From positions 4,293,767 through 4,357,766 of the forward strand of contig OZ026551.1 of NCBI GenBank assembly GCA_964020155.1: a stretch of 64,000 nucleotides of DNA, read 5' to 3'. Position numbers and translations under genes: made by a program. Within the stretch, counting starts at the first letter, position 1; every line of letters begins with the position of its first letter. This document shows positions 10,364 through 40,000 of this stretch, one piece after another. The notes under the pieces were generated by a model, which worked only from the letters and a program-made list of their open reading frames with translations, was not told the origin of the DNA and did not search any database. This DNA is from Chondrilla cf. caribensis. Lineage: Eukaryota; Porifera; Demospongiae; Chondrillida; Chondrillidae.

Positions 10364-10369
10364 AATAAA
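10364..10369 (+). terminator. Polyadenylation signal of the glycosyltransferase gene
   Basis: AATAAA 35 bp after the TAG stop, with T-rich sequence following. Confidence 0.6.
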
Positions 10370-10551
10370 CATTTAATCTTTGTTTTGGTAAAATATGTTG
10401 AAATGATCAATACATTCAACTCTCATCTTGTTGTTTTATTGTTTACCATCGATAGTCACCTCCAACGCTGTTTGTATTGATATCTATCATCATTAGTCAT
10501 CTTCAATGTTGTTTGTATTAATGTCTGTCATCGACTACTGGTGGCCTATCA

Positions 10552-10585
10552 ACGGTAATATATATATATATATTACCGTTGATAG

Positions 10586-10651
<66 letters not shown>

Positions 10652-10660
10652 CGTATAGCA
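10552..10660. repeat. Palindrome plus (AT)n tract
   Basis: ATCAACGGTAATAT faces its reverse complement ATATTACCGTTGAT around an AT core (about 10552-10584). A long AT tract (about 10590-10647) follows. It is a potential cruciform and microsatellite. Confidence 0.85.
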
Positions 10661-10934
10661 TACAGTGTGTATACATATTATATAGTTTTTACATTTTTGT
10701 GACTAATACAAATTGATTAGAATTATTTCATCTTTGCTCAATATTGCATAATAATATGTTACTTTGGTGTCCTATTTTTTGAATTGATTTACAATAGCAC
10801 TATGCAGCAAATAGTAGGGTACTGGTTATGTGGGGAAATTGCAAAATGGATGGTAGTATATGTAGCACACCTGTTTATGTTGGTGGGTCAAGTAGTATAG
10901 CACATTATAAGGATGTGGCTCCTGCACAGGAATA

Positions 10935-10936
10935 CA

Positions 10937-10988
<52 letters not shown>

Positions 10989-11042
10989 CACACGGACACA
11001 TGCATGCACACATGCACGCATGCACACATACACACACACACA
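10935..11042. repeat. (CA)n microsatellite
   Basis: CA tract with GCAC and TGCA interruptions, just outside the 3' end of the RPTP remnant. Confidence 0.95.
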
Positions 11043-11115
11043 ATTCCTGACTAGATGAATCACATCAGTACTGCAGTACGTACATGCAAATATGTTCAGA
11101 CCACTTTGAAGATGG

Positions 11116-11266
11116 CTAGGTGTTGAACACATTGTGATGAGTCAGGAGAATATCAAAGCGATGCTTGTACTGCTCCTGTGAGTACAAGGGTATAGTACAT
11201 AGGGTATAGCTTGTAATTATATGACATGTTTAGTGATTACACACATACATGTATGCACATGTATGT

Positions 11267-11351
<85 letters not shown>

Positions 11352-11508
11352 CACACACACACACACACTTACCGGAGTATCCACCATGTGAGGTCTCTGT
11401 ATTCTCATTCCTTTGATAGTCTGAAAGACGTCAACTTGTCTTTCAACTTTAACTCTCTCAACTTCAGACATGGAACAAATGAACACACCACTTCTCCCTA
11501 TACCATCG
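11116..11508 (-). pseudogene. 3' remnant of an RPTP gene (last two D2 exons only)
   Basis: Exon 11373-11508 (minus) encodes the end of a PTP D2 domain with P-loop remnant [16 protein letters not shown]. It matches the penultimate exon of genes A, B and C in length (136 nt) and phase. Exon 11116-11175 is a last exon reading EQYKHRFDILLTHHNVFNT then stop, diverged from the [19 protein letters not shown] of the other copies. The donor is followed by a CA tract (11267-11368), as in the intact genes. No earlier D2 exon is found between 11509 and 12638, so this copy is truncated at an array edge. Alternatively, the exons could be alternative 3' exons of gene A; the duplicated penultimate exon argues for a remnant. 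Confidence 0.7.
11267..11368. repeat. (CA)n microsatellite at the remnant's donor
   Basis: Almost pure CA with one TGCA break. On the transcribed strand it is a TG tract abutting donor GTAAGT. Confidence 0.95.
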
Positions 11509-12093
11509 CTGTGTGTTTCATTAGCATGATATGAAACCAGTAATTGTGTTGAACTGACTAAAATTAAATAGATCACTAATCAAAATAGGTGATATTGCAT
11601 GTGTTGGAAAATACATATAATTATAATATAGCAGTGATATCATGGAGAGATTTTAGGCTCATTTTTGCCAATCAGAGTGCTCACTCACTGATGAAGAAGA
11701 GAATCCATACCTGATATTGACAGGTTCTATATACACCTTCTTAACATTGTAAGCGAACAAAAAATTTCAGTTAAAAATTCATGTGGCTGCCACCCCGCAC
11801 TACAATATTTTGGATGTCTATTTTGGTTTAGAAAAACCTTCGCAGAAGATATTACATTTGGTGAAGCTGTTGCGCTTTAATTGTAGCCCAATTTCCAATT
11901 ATCAGCATTTCAAAAGCAGCCATCTTTATCATGAAACATTATTATATAAATCTATATCAATTATGAATTCACAGTTGCAGTTATGCTAAGGAACATAAAT
12001 ACCGGGTCCAGGGGCACTCGATGAAGGAAAAACTTAAGGTCACAAAAAAATTAAAAGGTCACCCACTTGGTGTTAAACACACCTATGGCTTAT

Positions 12094-12173
12094 CAGGGAC
12101 TTTCCATAGAGACTGTGTACCTGATCATTCCGCATATGTACAGGACACTATTCTATAGCTGGGAGACCAGTTG
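12094..12173. repeat. Dispersed repeat, copy 2
   Basis: Related to 5173-5253 over about 80 bp with scattered substitutions. The rest of 11509-12486 shows nothing I can name. Confidence 0.5.
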
Positions 12174-12486
12174 CGAGTGATATTGAATGGGGTGTCAAGG
12201 CATGCAGCATTAAGATAACACTCAAGTGCATTATATAGAGCGGGAACTGTTTTCAGTATGCCTATTACCATAACAAGCTGAGTGTACTCATTGACAAAAA
12301 GTGAAAATGATGTTATGTTACAAGGTGTATAATTATTGCAAAGATAAGGAAAATGCTTATCATCCAATTTATCATTATGGATTTTGTAAGTATATACCTA
12401 CTGTATATATTCTCTACTTCAGAATACAACGTTAATATATTTTATGTACGTACTCCATCATGTTCACTCATTTATATTACATAATC

Positions 12487-12636
12487 ACACACTTATTATG
12501 TAATCAAACATACATATAATGCAATGGCACACTTAAGTTATGTAATCACACATACATGTAATGCAATGGCACACTTAAGTTATGTAATCACACAAGAAAG
12601 TTGCATAATCACACAAGAAAGTTGCATAATCACACA
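12487..12636. repeat. Short tandem duplications just downstream of the gene A stop
   Basis: ATGCAATGGCACACTTAAG and ACAAGAAAGTTGCATAATC blocks are each tandemly repeated up to the stop codon at 12639. The likely 3' UTR of gene A is thus locally duplicated. Confidence 0.6.
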
Positions 12637-12638
12637 AT

Positions 12639-29115
<16,477 letters not shown>

Positions 29116-29212
29116 TTGATCTCTAGATCTGTCAACTACAGTTGAACATCACCAACTGTAAATCCATACATACGAATTAACTTGTACTGCACCAAAATGG
29201 TGTCAGAGTGCA

Positions 29213-29220
29213 TCTATATA
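29213..29220 (-). promoter_or_regulatory. Candidate TATA box of gene A
   Basis: TATATAG on the minus strand lies about 100 bp upstream of the ATG at 29115. It is conserved with its surroundings at 48263-48270 upstream of gene B. Confidence 0.4.
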
Positions 29221-30300
29221 GGATCTTGACTGGCACTTATATGGCATGATGTGTAGTGCCAAAATAGACTTAGAATTTATGTATATTTATACGTAGCACA
29301 GTGCTAGTTAACCCATAGTTAACCCATTTTAAGTAACTGGGATTGAAGACCAGTACTGAAACTTTGTCAGTGGCTGATTGACGTACCCATTCATTGCGTT
29401 TCAATTGTCATAAGCAGTTACGTAAGTACCTACACACCTGTTGTACATAAGAAGCCAATTTCCTGTCATAATACCTAGTACAGTCACATTTCTAAAGCCA
29501 ACTTTCGATGCATTTTACAACCACTAGAAAGGAGTGAGTGTATATCTACCACCACCATATCAGTGGTCATTATTATACTATGTCAGTTTCTAACATATTT
29601 CACCTACTTTTTACAATCTTTATCCATGTTGCATACACTGTGAGAACACTGGTGGAAATATTCCTCCATTATTGATGGATTCAATGAAGTAAAAGTGTCA
29701 CCATATGATCAGAATGGACATGGTTGCTATTTGTGACAGACAAAATGAGTTAACAAAGCTTTAGCTGTTTACCTGATGATGTTGTGATGGGCAGCAGGAG
29801 GTGTGGTCTTAGGGGTGTGCAAACATCCTTCATTTACCTGGTAGACAGAAGTATGTTGTGGTATGCAGTGTATGCTTATATTTAGTGAGAGCTGGTGTAT
29901 GTTTGTTTGTATAATTATGTATGTGCATACATAATTATTATATTGTAGACCATAATATATACAAGATTGCTACTTCAAAATAACCCAAATGGTATTTCAT
30001 ATGTAAACACAGTGCTAGTGTCACACCAAATTGTGTGAAGTTAATCATCATATGCATACTATACAGTCATGGTTACTGTATGCTTACAGTGTTTTCCAAT
30101 GTAGGCCACCAGTTAGCTTGTGTCCCTCACCAGTTGTCCTCAAAATCTGCAGTCCACCATCTATGCACACACCAGTACACAAAATAGTAGTATCAGTAAT
30201 CAGTAAACTACAAGATGTATTAATAACATACCAGGTCCTGTCATTTTGTCAAATTTCTTTCACCTCCGTAATATGCTGTGCCTTCCATACATGCACAATC
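29221..30300. other. 5' flank of gene A, conserved with gene B flank
   Basis: No coding exon seen. Most of it aligns by eye with about 48271-49320 upstream of gene B (shared blocks such as GATGATGTTGTGATGGGCAG near 29775 and 48815). It probably contains the promoter and first untranslated parts. Confidence 0.5.
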
Positions 30301-30320
30301 TCACACACATGCACACACTG

Positions 30321-31125
30321 TTACTGGAGTATCCTCCATGTGATGTCTCTCTATACACACACAAACATTTGAGCATTTGATTTGAGCATTGTACTGTTCT
30401 AATGGGTGGCTCAAACTACTATATTTTTTCACCAAACATTCCCCTTCTATGAAATTGTCCTAACATACGTGTATGGATATTGTACTGGCATACTCTATGT
30501 ACAGTGGCATATCATAGTGTTGTGTTTTGGAGGATTGAATGCCTATGTATGTATTCAGTGATCAATAGTCACGAACACAATAGGTATACTCAGAGAGTGC
30601 ATTTGTGGTAGGGTGGACTATATTGAATAGGCTGTTAAGACTATTTTGAATATAGTGTATGAATGTATGAAAGGAGGTGAAAGTTGACTGACTACTTATT
30701 TCCAAACTGAACAAGGAAATGTTTGGAGCTTTGAATGTAAATTGTAAGGTGCTATGTAAACATTGATGCTGAAACCAAATACACGAATAGACTTTCTCAA
30801 AGGTAGGCAAGAACAGGATCATCTTCAGCCTGTACATATACAAATGTATTGATTTATGTACTGACATGGTAGTGGTATATTGGCCTCTGGGAGCTGCAGG
30901 TGGACCTGTGTGGTCTTAATTCCCAGTTCAAAACTGAACTGTGAAAGTGTATCTAACTTAGGGTCTAGTCCTTAAATGATGACAATTGAATTGGTAGTGT
31001 TGAAACTTCCTGTACTACCATCATAAGAGGTTATACAAGGGAAATCCCCTGGCTTCTGTCAATCACTACCACTCCATACTCCCAAGAGGCTGTTAGATTG
31101 CTGACTCAGCTGCTTCAAGCTGTTA
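30321..31125 (-). pseudogene. Traces of a decayed RPTP copy between genes B and A
   Basis: 30886-31125 matches, with deletions, the FN3-13 exon of the intact genes (shared ATACAAGGGAAATCC and TTGAATTGGTAGTGTT, and a GAGGCTGTTAGATTGCTGAC-like end). 30321-30358 resembles the 3' end of the penultimate D2 exon (GGAGTATCCTCCATGTGATG). The order and strand agree with a former gene. No open frame survives. Confidence 0.5.
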
Positions 31126-31577
31126 GGTGCATAACTCAGATAACAACTTGCTTCATGTGATCCAAGTACATATATACCATTATGTAATATTGTGGAACCA
31201 TTCCATGGGAAAACTTTGAATGAAGAGAACCTCTGAGACTATAATTATGAGGAGAGCATATCCCAGTGTATTAATGTTCTACATCAAATCACCTGTGAAG
31301 TCAACTCAAAACCCTATGTATTAAGGACAGCTTGTACACATGTGTTTTAGTGAGATGATGTTTTCAGTATGTCTAATGTCTATAGATATAAAAAGATAAA
31401 CAGGCAGATAAGTCTTAATGTAACTAATAACAATGAAAATAGCACAATTATACAAAGGTTATCTACAAACGATACATAACTGTTGTCTACATTCATGGCC
31501 AAGGACCTGCCTGCCTTTAGTACATAATGAATAAACAATGTACGCGCACACGTACACACACACACACACACACACAC

Positions 31578-31619
<42 letters not shown>

Positions 31620-32454
31620 CATACACACACACATACATGTACTTGTACACCGGTACAGGACTTGGAATGCAAATTTTAATATACACAATATGCACAATGT
31701 TAGTGTGATGTATCAGACTATGTAGGACTGAATAGAATAGTGAGCCAGCAGTATTGGATCACACATTATGTATTATATTATGTGTATAATAGACAGAAAT
31801 TCTGTGAACCAGCAGGTGTTGATGAATGTAATATAGGGAGAGTTATTTCCCATTTACTTTATACATGGATATAATGATGAGCAATTGCAATAAGATGAAA
31901 AGTAATAAGCATGTAAAATCATATTGCACAAACATTTGGGAATTTATGTAACACGAAATTTTGTATGCATACAATACAAAAACTGAAGTTATAACAAACC
32001 ACAGTACATTCAAAACACCAAGCATTTAAGCAAGGTGCTGTTTTCAGTATGTTTGAAGTCTACAGTTTACCTCAAAACAATGAAAATGACATAATGGCAC
32101 AAATTTGGTACATACTAAAGATAAGAATCTATTAACCACATGCACATAGTACACACATTTTATATATCCTTTTATATATATGGACTGGACAACGTTGACC
32201 TTCATATACAGCATATGACATGGAATACCAAACACAAGCAGTATTAGTATAAGGAAAAGCAAACTTTGATAAGAAACTTATAGTTTACTATTGTGATCCA
32301 TGGTTGAATACAAGCTTATTACATAACTCAATTACTCATGGTCACACTGCATGGGTAAAGCAATAATGTTTACTTACCCAGAGTTTTACACTGAACCAGT
32401 CATGTATGAATTAAGGGGGACATAAGCAGCCACTTAAATATGCTATCACACAAT
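31126..32454. other. Spacer between genes B and A
   Basis: No exon supported. It contains a CA microsatellite at about 31557-31640. It is almost identical to 50155-51441, including long runs without a visible difference, apart from microsatellite length. Confidence 0.6.
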
Positions 32455-32813
32455 TCACACAGTTTTGAAGTTAGCATAAGTATCAAAGGAATCGAGGTAG
32501 CTCTGAAGAATATCGAAACAGAGCTTGTACTGTTCCTAAGGAGAGAAGGGATGCAGACAAATCATACAAATTAGGTCGTATAAAACCATAAATGTGCTCA
32601 TACACATGCATACATGTAAACACCCAATATAAATGCACATGCATGCACAAGCACGCACACGCACACACACACGTACACACACACACATGAACGCACACAC
32701 ACACACACATACACATACACCACACACACACACACACAACACATGCACACACAAGCACACACACACACACATACACACACAAACGCACACACACACACAC
32801 ACACACATGCACA

Positions 32814-32883
<70 letters not shown>

Positions 32884-32902
32884 AACGCACACAAACACAT
32901 GC

Positions 32903-32935
<33 letters not shown>

Positions 32936-33896
32936 AATGCACACACACACATGCACACACACACACACACACATACACACACACACACACACTTACTGGA
33001 GTATCCACCATGTGGGGTCTCTGTATTCTCATTCCTTTGATAGTCTGAAAGACATCAACTTGTCCTTCAACTTTAACTCTCTCAACTTCAGACATGGCAC
33101 AAATGAACACACCACTTCTCCCCATACCGTCACTGTGTGTTTCAAATGTTGGAAGGGAAAGAATATAATATTCTTAAACTACAAGACAATTACAGACAAC
33201 ACTCCAATCCCAAACATATCTCAAGGTTGATGGTGGACTCACTCGCACATCACCATTGCTGGGACATCACCAGGGGTGGATATCATGGCATTCTCCACAT
33301 CACCCATCAACCTCAAAATGGCCTCTAAAGGAGGGCGACCATTTTTGTACCAGTTCCTGATATGGAACAATGTAATGGTCCTCACTCCACCAGACTCCTA
33401 CATGGTGCAACATGTAGGATATATATTATATCATCTTGATCAGGTGCCGTTTGTGTATCTGTATAGTGTATTGTGTAATATCCATGCGAAAAATGCACGT
33501 CCATAAATGTGAGATTAGTACAGTCTTAATAACATAAGGAAGTTCAATACCTTTCTCCTGTCAAATACTTCCAGGGTGATAACATCATAGCCAGCGTCCT
33601 TCCTGGTGGTGTCTACGTTGCTCACTTTGAGCACTCCATAATCTGTTACCTTGGTATGTTCATCGGGCCAGAACCGTAAGCAGGAAATCTGTGTGGATTC
33701 ATGTGAAGTACACCATTTTATTTCATTAGTTATATAATTGTCCTGTAAAGCCAGCCCTTTCACTTTCATATATGTAATTGATTGACTGATCACATTATAG
33801 TGCCAATGCAAAATCCTATACGACACATGCACGCACATACGCACACACACATGCACGCACGCATGCACACATACATGCAAACACACACACGTACGT

Positions 33897-33946
<50 letters not shown>

Positions 33947-34928
33947 ACCTCCTTTTCTTCTTTAAAGTCACACAGCAGTACAATAGTAGAAGGTTTCAAC
34001 TGCCATATCATCTCCCACACATCATTCCTGGTGTTCTCAAGAGGTGCCTGTGCAGCTATGAAGGCCTTTTTCCTTGAATAACTCTAGGGTCATAATGGTG
34101 GACAGCGTACAACAATAACCAAACACATGATATGTAATATGTATATTGGATAACGTTTGGAGCTACAATCATATTATGCAGACATCAGGGTAGTGGATCA
34201 GGAGATGTCCTATTATCAACCAATATACAACAAGGATCTGTGTACTTGCTACCAATCATGACTCTATTACAAATTCACCACAATATTATTATTATTATGT
34301 GAACATATTATATGTTGCAAATTGCTCACATCAACAAAGCTGGCATTGAAATAGTCTGATCCACTGGTAGTTCCCTTACCAGAGATGTGTAAATAGCTGT
34401 TAGAATCTGTATATGTCCGTGAACATACATACATGCACACCAATAATTAACTCATTGAATGAAATTTAATAATGTATACTATATTGCCTTCCTTGTACAT
34501 TATAATATTATTATAATGCTCCGTCACCCAACAGTGTCACCATCCCACCAAGATGTGCCCACCACACATGTACAAATTTAATATTCATGTCAAATGTAAC
34601 TGAGATAAGGATTTCTCAGTTATCTCCATGCTCATTATGAATACAGTCTATTTCACAGATATACATTGATGTCACTTCTGAGTCAATGTGTATAGCGATG
34701 TGCTGACCTCCAATAATGCATATGTTCACAGTTTGAACATCATGCTTCTATGGCAACAAGGTGTAAACATGTCCCCCTCAACTCACATGGGAACCTATCT
34801 TTGTATCTGTTCTTCTTCTCAACAACACTTTTCTTTGCAAATGTCTCATCCGCAGAAGCTGGCTTCTTGCTCACTGAGTCCAGTAGCTGAAGTGTGGGAA
34901 CTTCAAGATAATTTGATACAGACAGTGA
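32455..34928 (-). CDS. Gene B PTP domain D2 (degenerate)
   Basis: Same exon set as gene A, with [10 protein letters not shown] for the WPD loop and the P-loop MCDDGMGRSG split at the 33243 donor. The penultimate donor is GTAAGT. The last exon begins [13 protein letters not shown] and ends at TGA 32455-32457. Confidence 0.85.
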
Positions 34929-36968
34929 CTCAGTTTGCAAAGTACATATCACTTCATCTATGATTATCAGGCTTGTAGACTTGTGTGTATTGCAACTACT
35001 ATAACTGTTTAGGTTTGAGGAAACAGGCCATTATACTTAACCAGTGACCATTTGAAAGTAGTACATTAACCATTATTACGCAGAAAGGATTGTCTGTGAG
35101 CAAAGCATAAGCTTTTACTCCAATTTTACCATGTTCCCATGAGGAATGAATGTTATGGACACTTAACACCTCCGTGCTTTGAACCTTAAATTGGCTCTCA
35201 AATCCAGACATTCTTGTATCATTGTCCACTTTATCCATATCTCCTATTTCCACTCTCAACTGGTGAGCAGGAATGGAGGTGTCTCCACATGTGAGGTAGT
35301 CACAGAGAGCATCATGTATGAAGGCATACTGGTCCTATGGTAGAGAACAAGGCATGTAATAGTGCATATAATTATTATGTAAAGCATATTATGAATGTAC
35401 AATCATATTACCATATTATATTGTGTACATAATCACTATGCATGTGTACAGCTACGTACATCAACAGGAGAATAAGAATGCATGCAACACTACATATAGC
35501 AGCACTAAACAGTAAAATTGTATGCAGTCAATGTGTACTTACATTTACTACTACACCCACTCACCATGGTCTGTACCATGAAGGTTCTTCTACTCCTCAT
35601 TTCAGTCACAAACTGATGAATATTCAAGTCGTCTTTCTCATTCAATCTCTCCATCATTGCATCAATGGTGATGAAAGTACCAGTACAACCAACACCAGCA
35701 CTACATGGAGGAAGACAGGATGTTACTGGGAGAAAAGTAGACCAAACAATAGAAGGTGTGTGAGAAGGAGGGTATGAATGGCAACTACAACATGCCCGTA
35801 TGAAGCCATACCCATCTCTCTTGAGTCTATACCTGTGTCACTATATATAAGAGCCACCACATCAAGTCCATGCACCTGCACCCACATCCGCCACTGAATG
35901 TACTAGTGAGACTCACTTACCAAACACTGATATATATGATATTGATTGGCCACACACTCTCGCTAATTAAAACATGCCCACCACTTTGCACCCACTTACT
36001 GACACACCCACCCTCTGCTACACCCACCTGCAGTGTACCACCATTGGTGCTGTACTGTCCTTGTACTCCTTCCTCACTTGTTGAACAAACTTCACCAGAG
36101 AAGAAGGGTGGGTGGGTACACCAAAGTCTGGCCAAGTGGTGAAGTGGAAGTGCTTCACTTTGAGTGGCTTACAGTGAGTGCTGGACATCTATAGAAGGCA
36201 ATAAAAGCCTAATACGTAGGAACAATTAACCTGGGTTCTGAGTGTTGTTGCTGTTTACAACTCATGATCAATCACTTTATTTACAATAGAAAAAAATGGT
36301 AACTTAGTATGAAGGGGAATATGTCAATATATTATATGTACAGTATTTTGATGAGATTTTATATAGCACAGATATTATTGATTTCAACCACCAAAAATTG
36401 CCTGATTAATAAACTAATGAAGCATTTCATTGTGCTAAACAGTCCACAGTTTATGATGCTATGGTTATCCATCACTCACATCAGTCAAGGTGATTTCCCT
36501 GATCACGTAGTTGGCATATCCCATAAGTGAGGTCACTCTCACACTCAAATCCCTTCCTGGCTCCAGAGGGCAGTCCATGTCTTCATTCCAGTATTGTTCA
36601 CATTTCCTCTGAGGAGGAGTTATGAAGTAAACACGATTGAAAGCAAAGTTCAAGTAAGCAATTGTTACAAAGATTCCAGAAATATTATGTAGAATGACCC
36701 CCTCACACACCTTTCCATTCTCTTCTATGTTTGTCAACATCACAATGACAGGAGATTTCTGGTCCCAAATCATCTGCCAAAAATCTGATATCGTAGCAGG
36801 AGTTGGCCCTGGGAGGAAATATGCATATTATGTTTTAATTTCATAATATAATGGACATTTTGCATGCCATTGGTTAAGTAGGAGATTTGCATTGTACCTT
36901 GAGCAGCAATGTAGGCATTTTGTCTTCTGTAACCCTATACATGTGATAGTATAATATAATGCAAAATA

Positions 36969-37038
<70 letters not shown>

Positions 37039-40000
37039 ATACTGTGTACCTTCATACATGTCTACTTACAGGTACGCATGATATGTATTTTAGTGTGGAT
37101 AGTCAGTGGATATATAACACCACACTCACATCAATGAATGAGGCATTAATGTAGTCATTTCCATTGCTATCAGGAACATTCAATACTACTCTGGAGTGGT
37201 CATCTGGAGGGAGAATATGATGCATCCAAATCAAGGCAGACATGTTTTAACATTTATTGTGTGTATAGTTTTGTGGTATTCCTTCAAAGGTTGATCTCTC
37301 TCACACATTAGTAGAACTGTAAAACACATGTCACTGCTTACATGTGTAAATGTTGCCATATCTATTCTTGTGTCTGTTTGCTTTAGCGATAACATCACTT
37401 CCATCTGGATCATTGATGATGGTCTGTTGAAAGGATATTATGTAATATAGTGAAACAATGCAGGTAACTTAGTACACATAGCTTTTTCTTTAACCTCTAT
37501 TGTACTGTTCTCTGAATACTGTATGCATGGCTAAGTTCCATCCCATGTGCACTTAGCAAGAGAAACTTAAGTATAAAACTTCAGTTAATAATTTCATTAC
37601 CTAGTTTATCCCCAATTCCTACTTGTGGTCGACTAATCTCAGAATACCCATCTATTTGAATAGTACCCTGTGAATGTACAGCTGTTAATATAAATGTTGC
37701 TACCACACATACAATAATAGAAGTGACTGGGAAATGTTTTGTAAACTGTATATAATACTAAATAGAACATAATATAGGTAGAAAATGAAAGGACGTTTGG
37801 CACAAAATACACATACTATATAGTCTTAAAGACTAATTGTATTGATAGGCACATACTTAACATGTTTGTATTCTCTCATAACAAAGTATCAGTAAACAGT
37901 GAACGGTACTCCTAACATCTGTTTAAGTGTACGCTATTTAGTGTTTACATCACATTAAGCCATTATACTTGTTTAACAAGTCTATTGGTACACAATATAG
38001 TGAAACATATTATTTATAAAATCCAGAATGTACAACAGCTTGCATGGATAATTATTTACAAATATCACAGTTGGTAACTTTGATGTACTGTATAATGTTC
38101 TGCTCATAGACGAGGATATGTAGTGTACCTTGAACTCTTCCTCAAATCCATGATCTCTGTTGAGATGGAGGAAGTTGGTGGTGTCACTAAACCTGGCTCT
38201 TGGGATAATCCTTCCATCTGTATCTAACACATCTAAGAATTTCAAAAAGTGACACAATTCTTATTAAAGACTTTAAATTTGTGTATGCACCCTATGTATA
38301 TCATGATCAATAAGTGGCTTTGTTATGTATTATAATATTGTAAATTATGAAATGAAATGTACTATGTGCAGAACATATTAATATGAAGTACGCAATGTCA
38401 TGAAGGTTTTTATGTGCTTCTGCCATGTCATAACATTGGTGAACTTGAACAACTGAGCTGTGGTGTATGCAGGACACAATTTAAATTAGTATGCAAGCTC
38501 CAGCATTGAATGTATAGATACACACCTTCTGGTACATCTGCTATGCTACCTGCATCAACTGTCAGATCAACAATACCAATTGGCTGCAGTGGGTACTCGC
38601 TCTTGTCCGATTTAGACTTGAGTGTAGTAGACTGTGACACATTTCGTCTCCTTAAGACATAAATGACAAAGATAATACCGTATAGTGGGAAATATTCGCG
38701 GGACAAAATTTTCGCGGATTTCGCGGTTTGCCTAACATCTGCGAAAATTTTATCCGCGAATTAGGCATTCTCGCTGTTCTGTCGCGTGATTCTGGCCAGC
38801 ATCCGCAAAAATTTTATCCGCGAATTTTCATTTTTGGAGCCATCCGCGAAAATTTTGTCCCGCGAAAATTTCCCACTATACGGTATTTCAGTATCTGTGA
38901 ATGATCATTAATCCCCCACATCTTTATTTACTCAGAGCCCTTTTATCTACCATTACCCCATGAATGAACTCATTTTGTGTATTCACTATAGTATGCATGG
39001 TGGTTCGATCCCTAATTTGCCTTCATAATCTGACTATCTGATCTGCAATCTGATACATATATACGTACATTGGCATAATTGCACAAAACGGTCAGATTAT
39101 CAAGATTCTATACCATATGTTCATAACACTACACACATTGCACTTACCTCATGTACACTCACATACTGACCTTACACAGACTATAATCACGATAGCCACA
39201 ATCACTGCTGCTATGATGAGGACAGTGGGAATAGCAGCAGCTGCTGCTACAACTACAATATAATTGTCTCCGCCTTTTTCTGGGTCATCAAGTGGTTCTA
39301 GAGTTACTGTATGTGCCAAAAGCATAAAATGACACAAATCATCTCAGAAATCTCAATATCATACAGAATGTTTTGTACAGTATCATAAAATGTCATTGCA
39401 TATTATATATATACAATATTGTATTATAGCATCCGTTACCATAGAAACAGTACTATTATACAGCAATTTTATATTGTATAAAGCGCTAGCAACAGTATAA
39501 AGCGTTAGCAACGGATGCTATAATGGTTAAGACATGGACACTCGGGCATTATGACATATAAAATACACTCGCCCTCGGGTGCTTCGCGCCCTCGGGACTC
39601 GGTATTTATATGTCATAATGCCCTTGTGCCCATGTCTTAACCACTAAAAAAGAACTGTTAACTGACCATTGGCAGTCTGGCCTTTGTGAGTCCCATTCCC
39701 AGTAGTAACTTGAACTGTGAATGTGTATGACTGTTTAGGCTCCAGTCCAGAGATCACAATACTTGAATTGGTAGTGTTAATGGTTCTCATTGTGCCACTG
39801 TCTAACATGTATGAAATAATATACAAGGGAAATCCCCTCGCCTCGATCAGTGAAAGAGATATCCATGAAATATTCACTACCCCATCTTTCCAAAATGTTG
39901 TAAGATAACTGACAGACTTTTCAGGGACTGTTGCAGTAACAGTAGAACAGAGAAGCATATTAGTTATAGATAAAATCATGTTTATTGAACAATTTAACAT

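Noticed and set aside
33276..33506. Plus-strand open frame [22 protein letters not shown] and copies at 13082-13561 and 51621-52326
   Set aside because: Antisense of the D2 exon that carries the WYK segment; conserved only because the exon is.
37610..37676. Possible extra exon [22 protein letters not shown] between juxtamembrane and D1
   Set aside because: Its phase (0 to 1) does not fit the flanking phase-0 junction, gene A lacks a GT donor there, and joining FEEEFK directly to [11 protein letters not shown] gives the normal PTP sequence.
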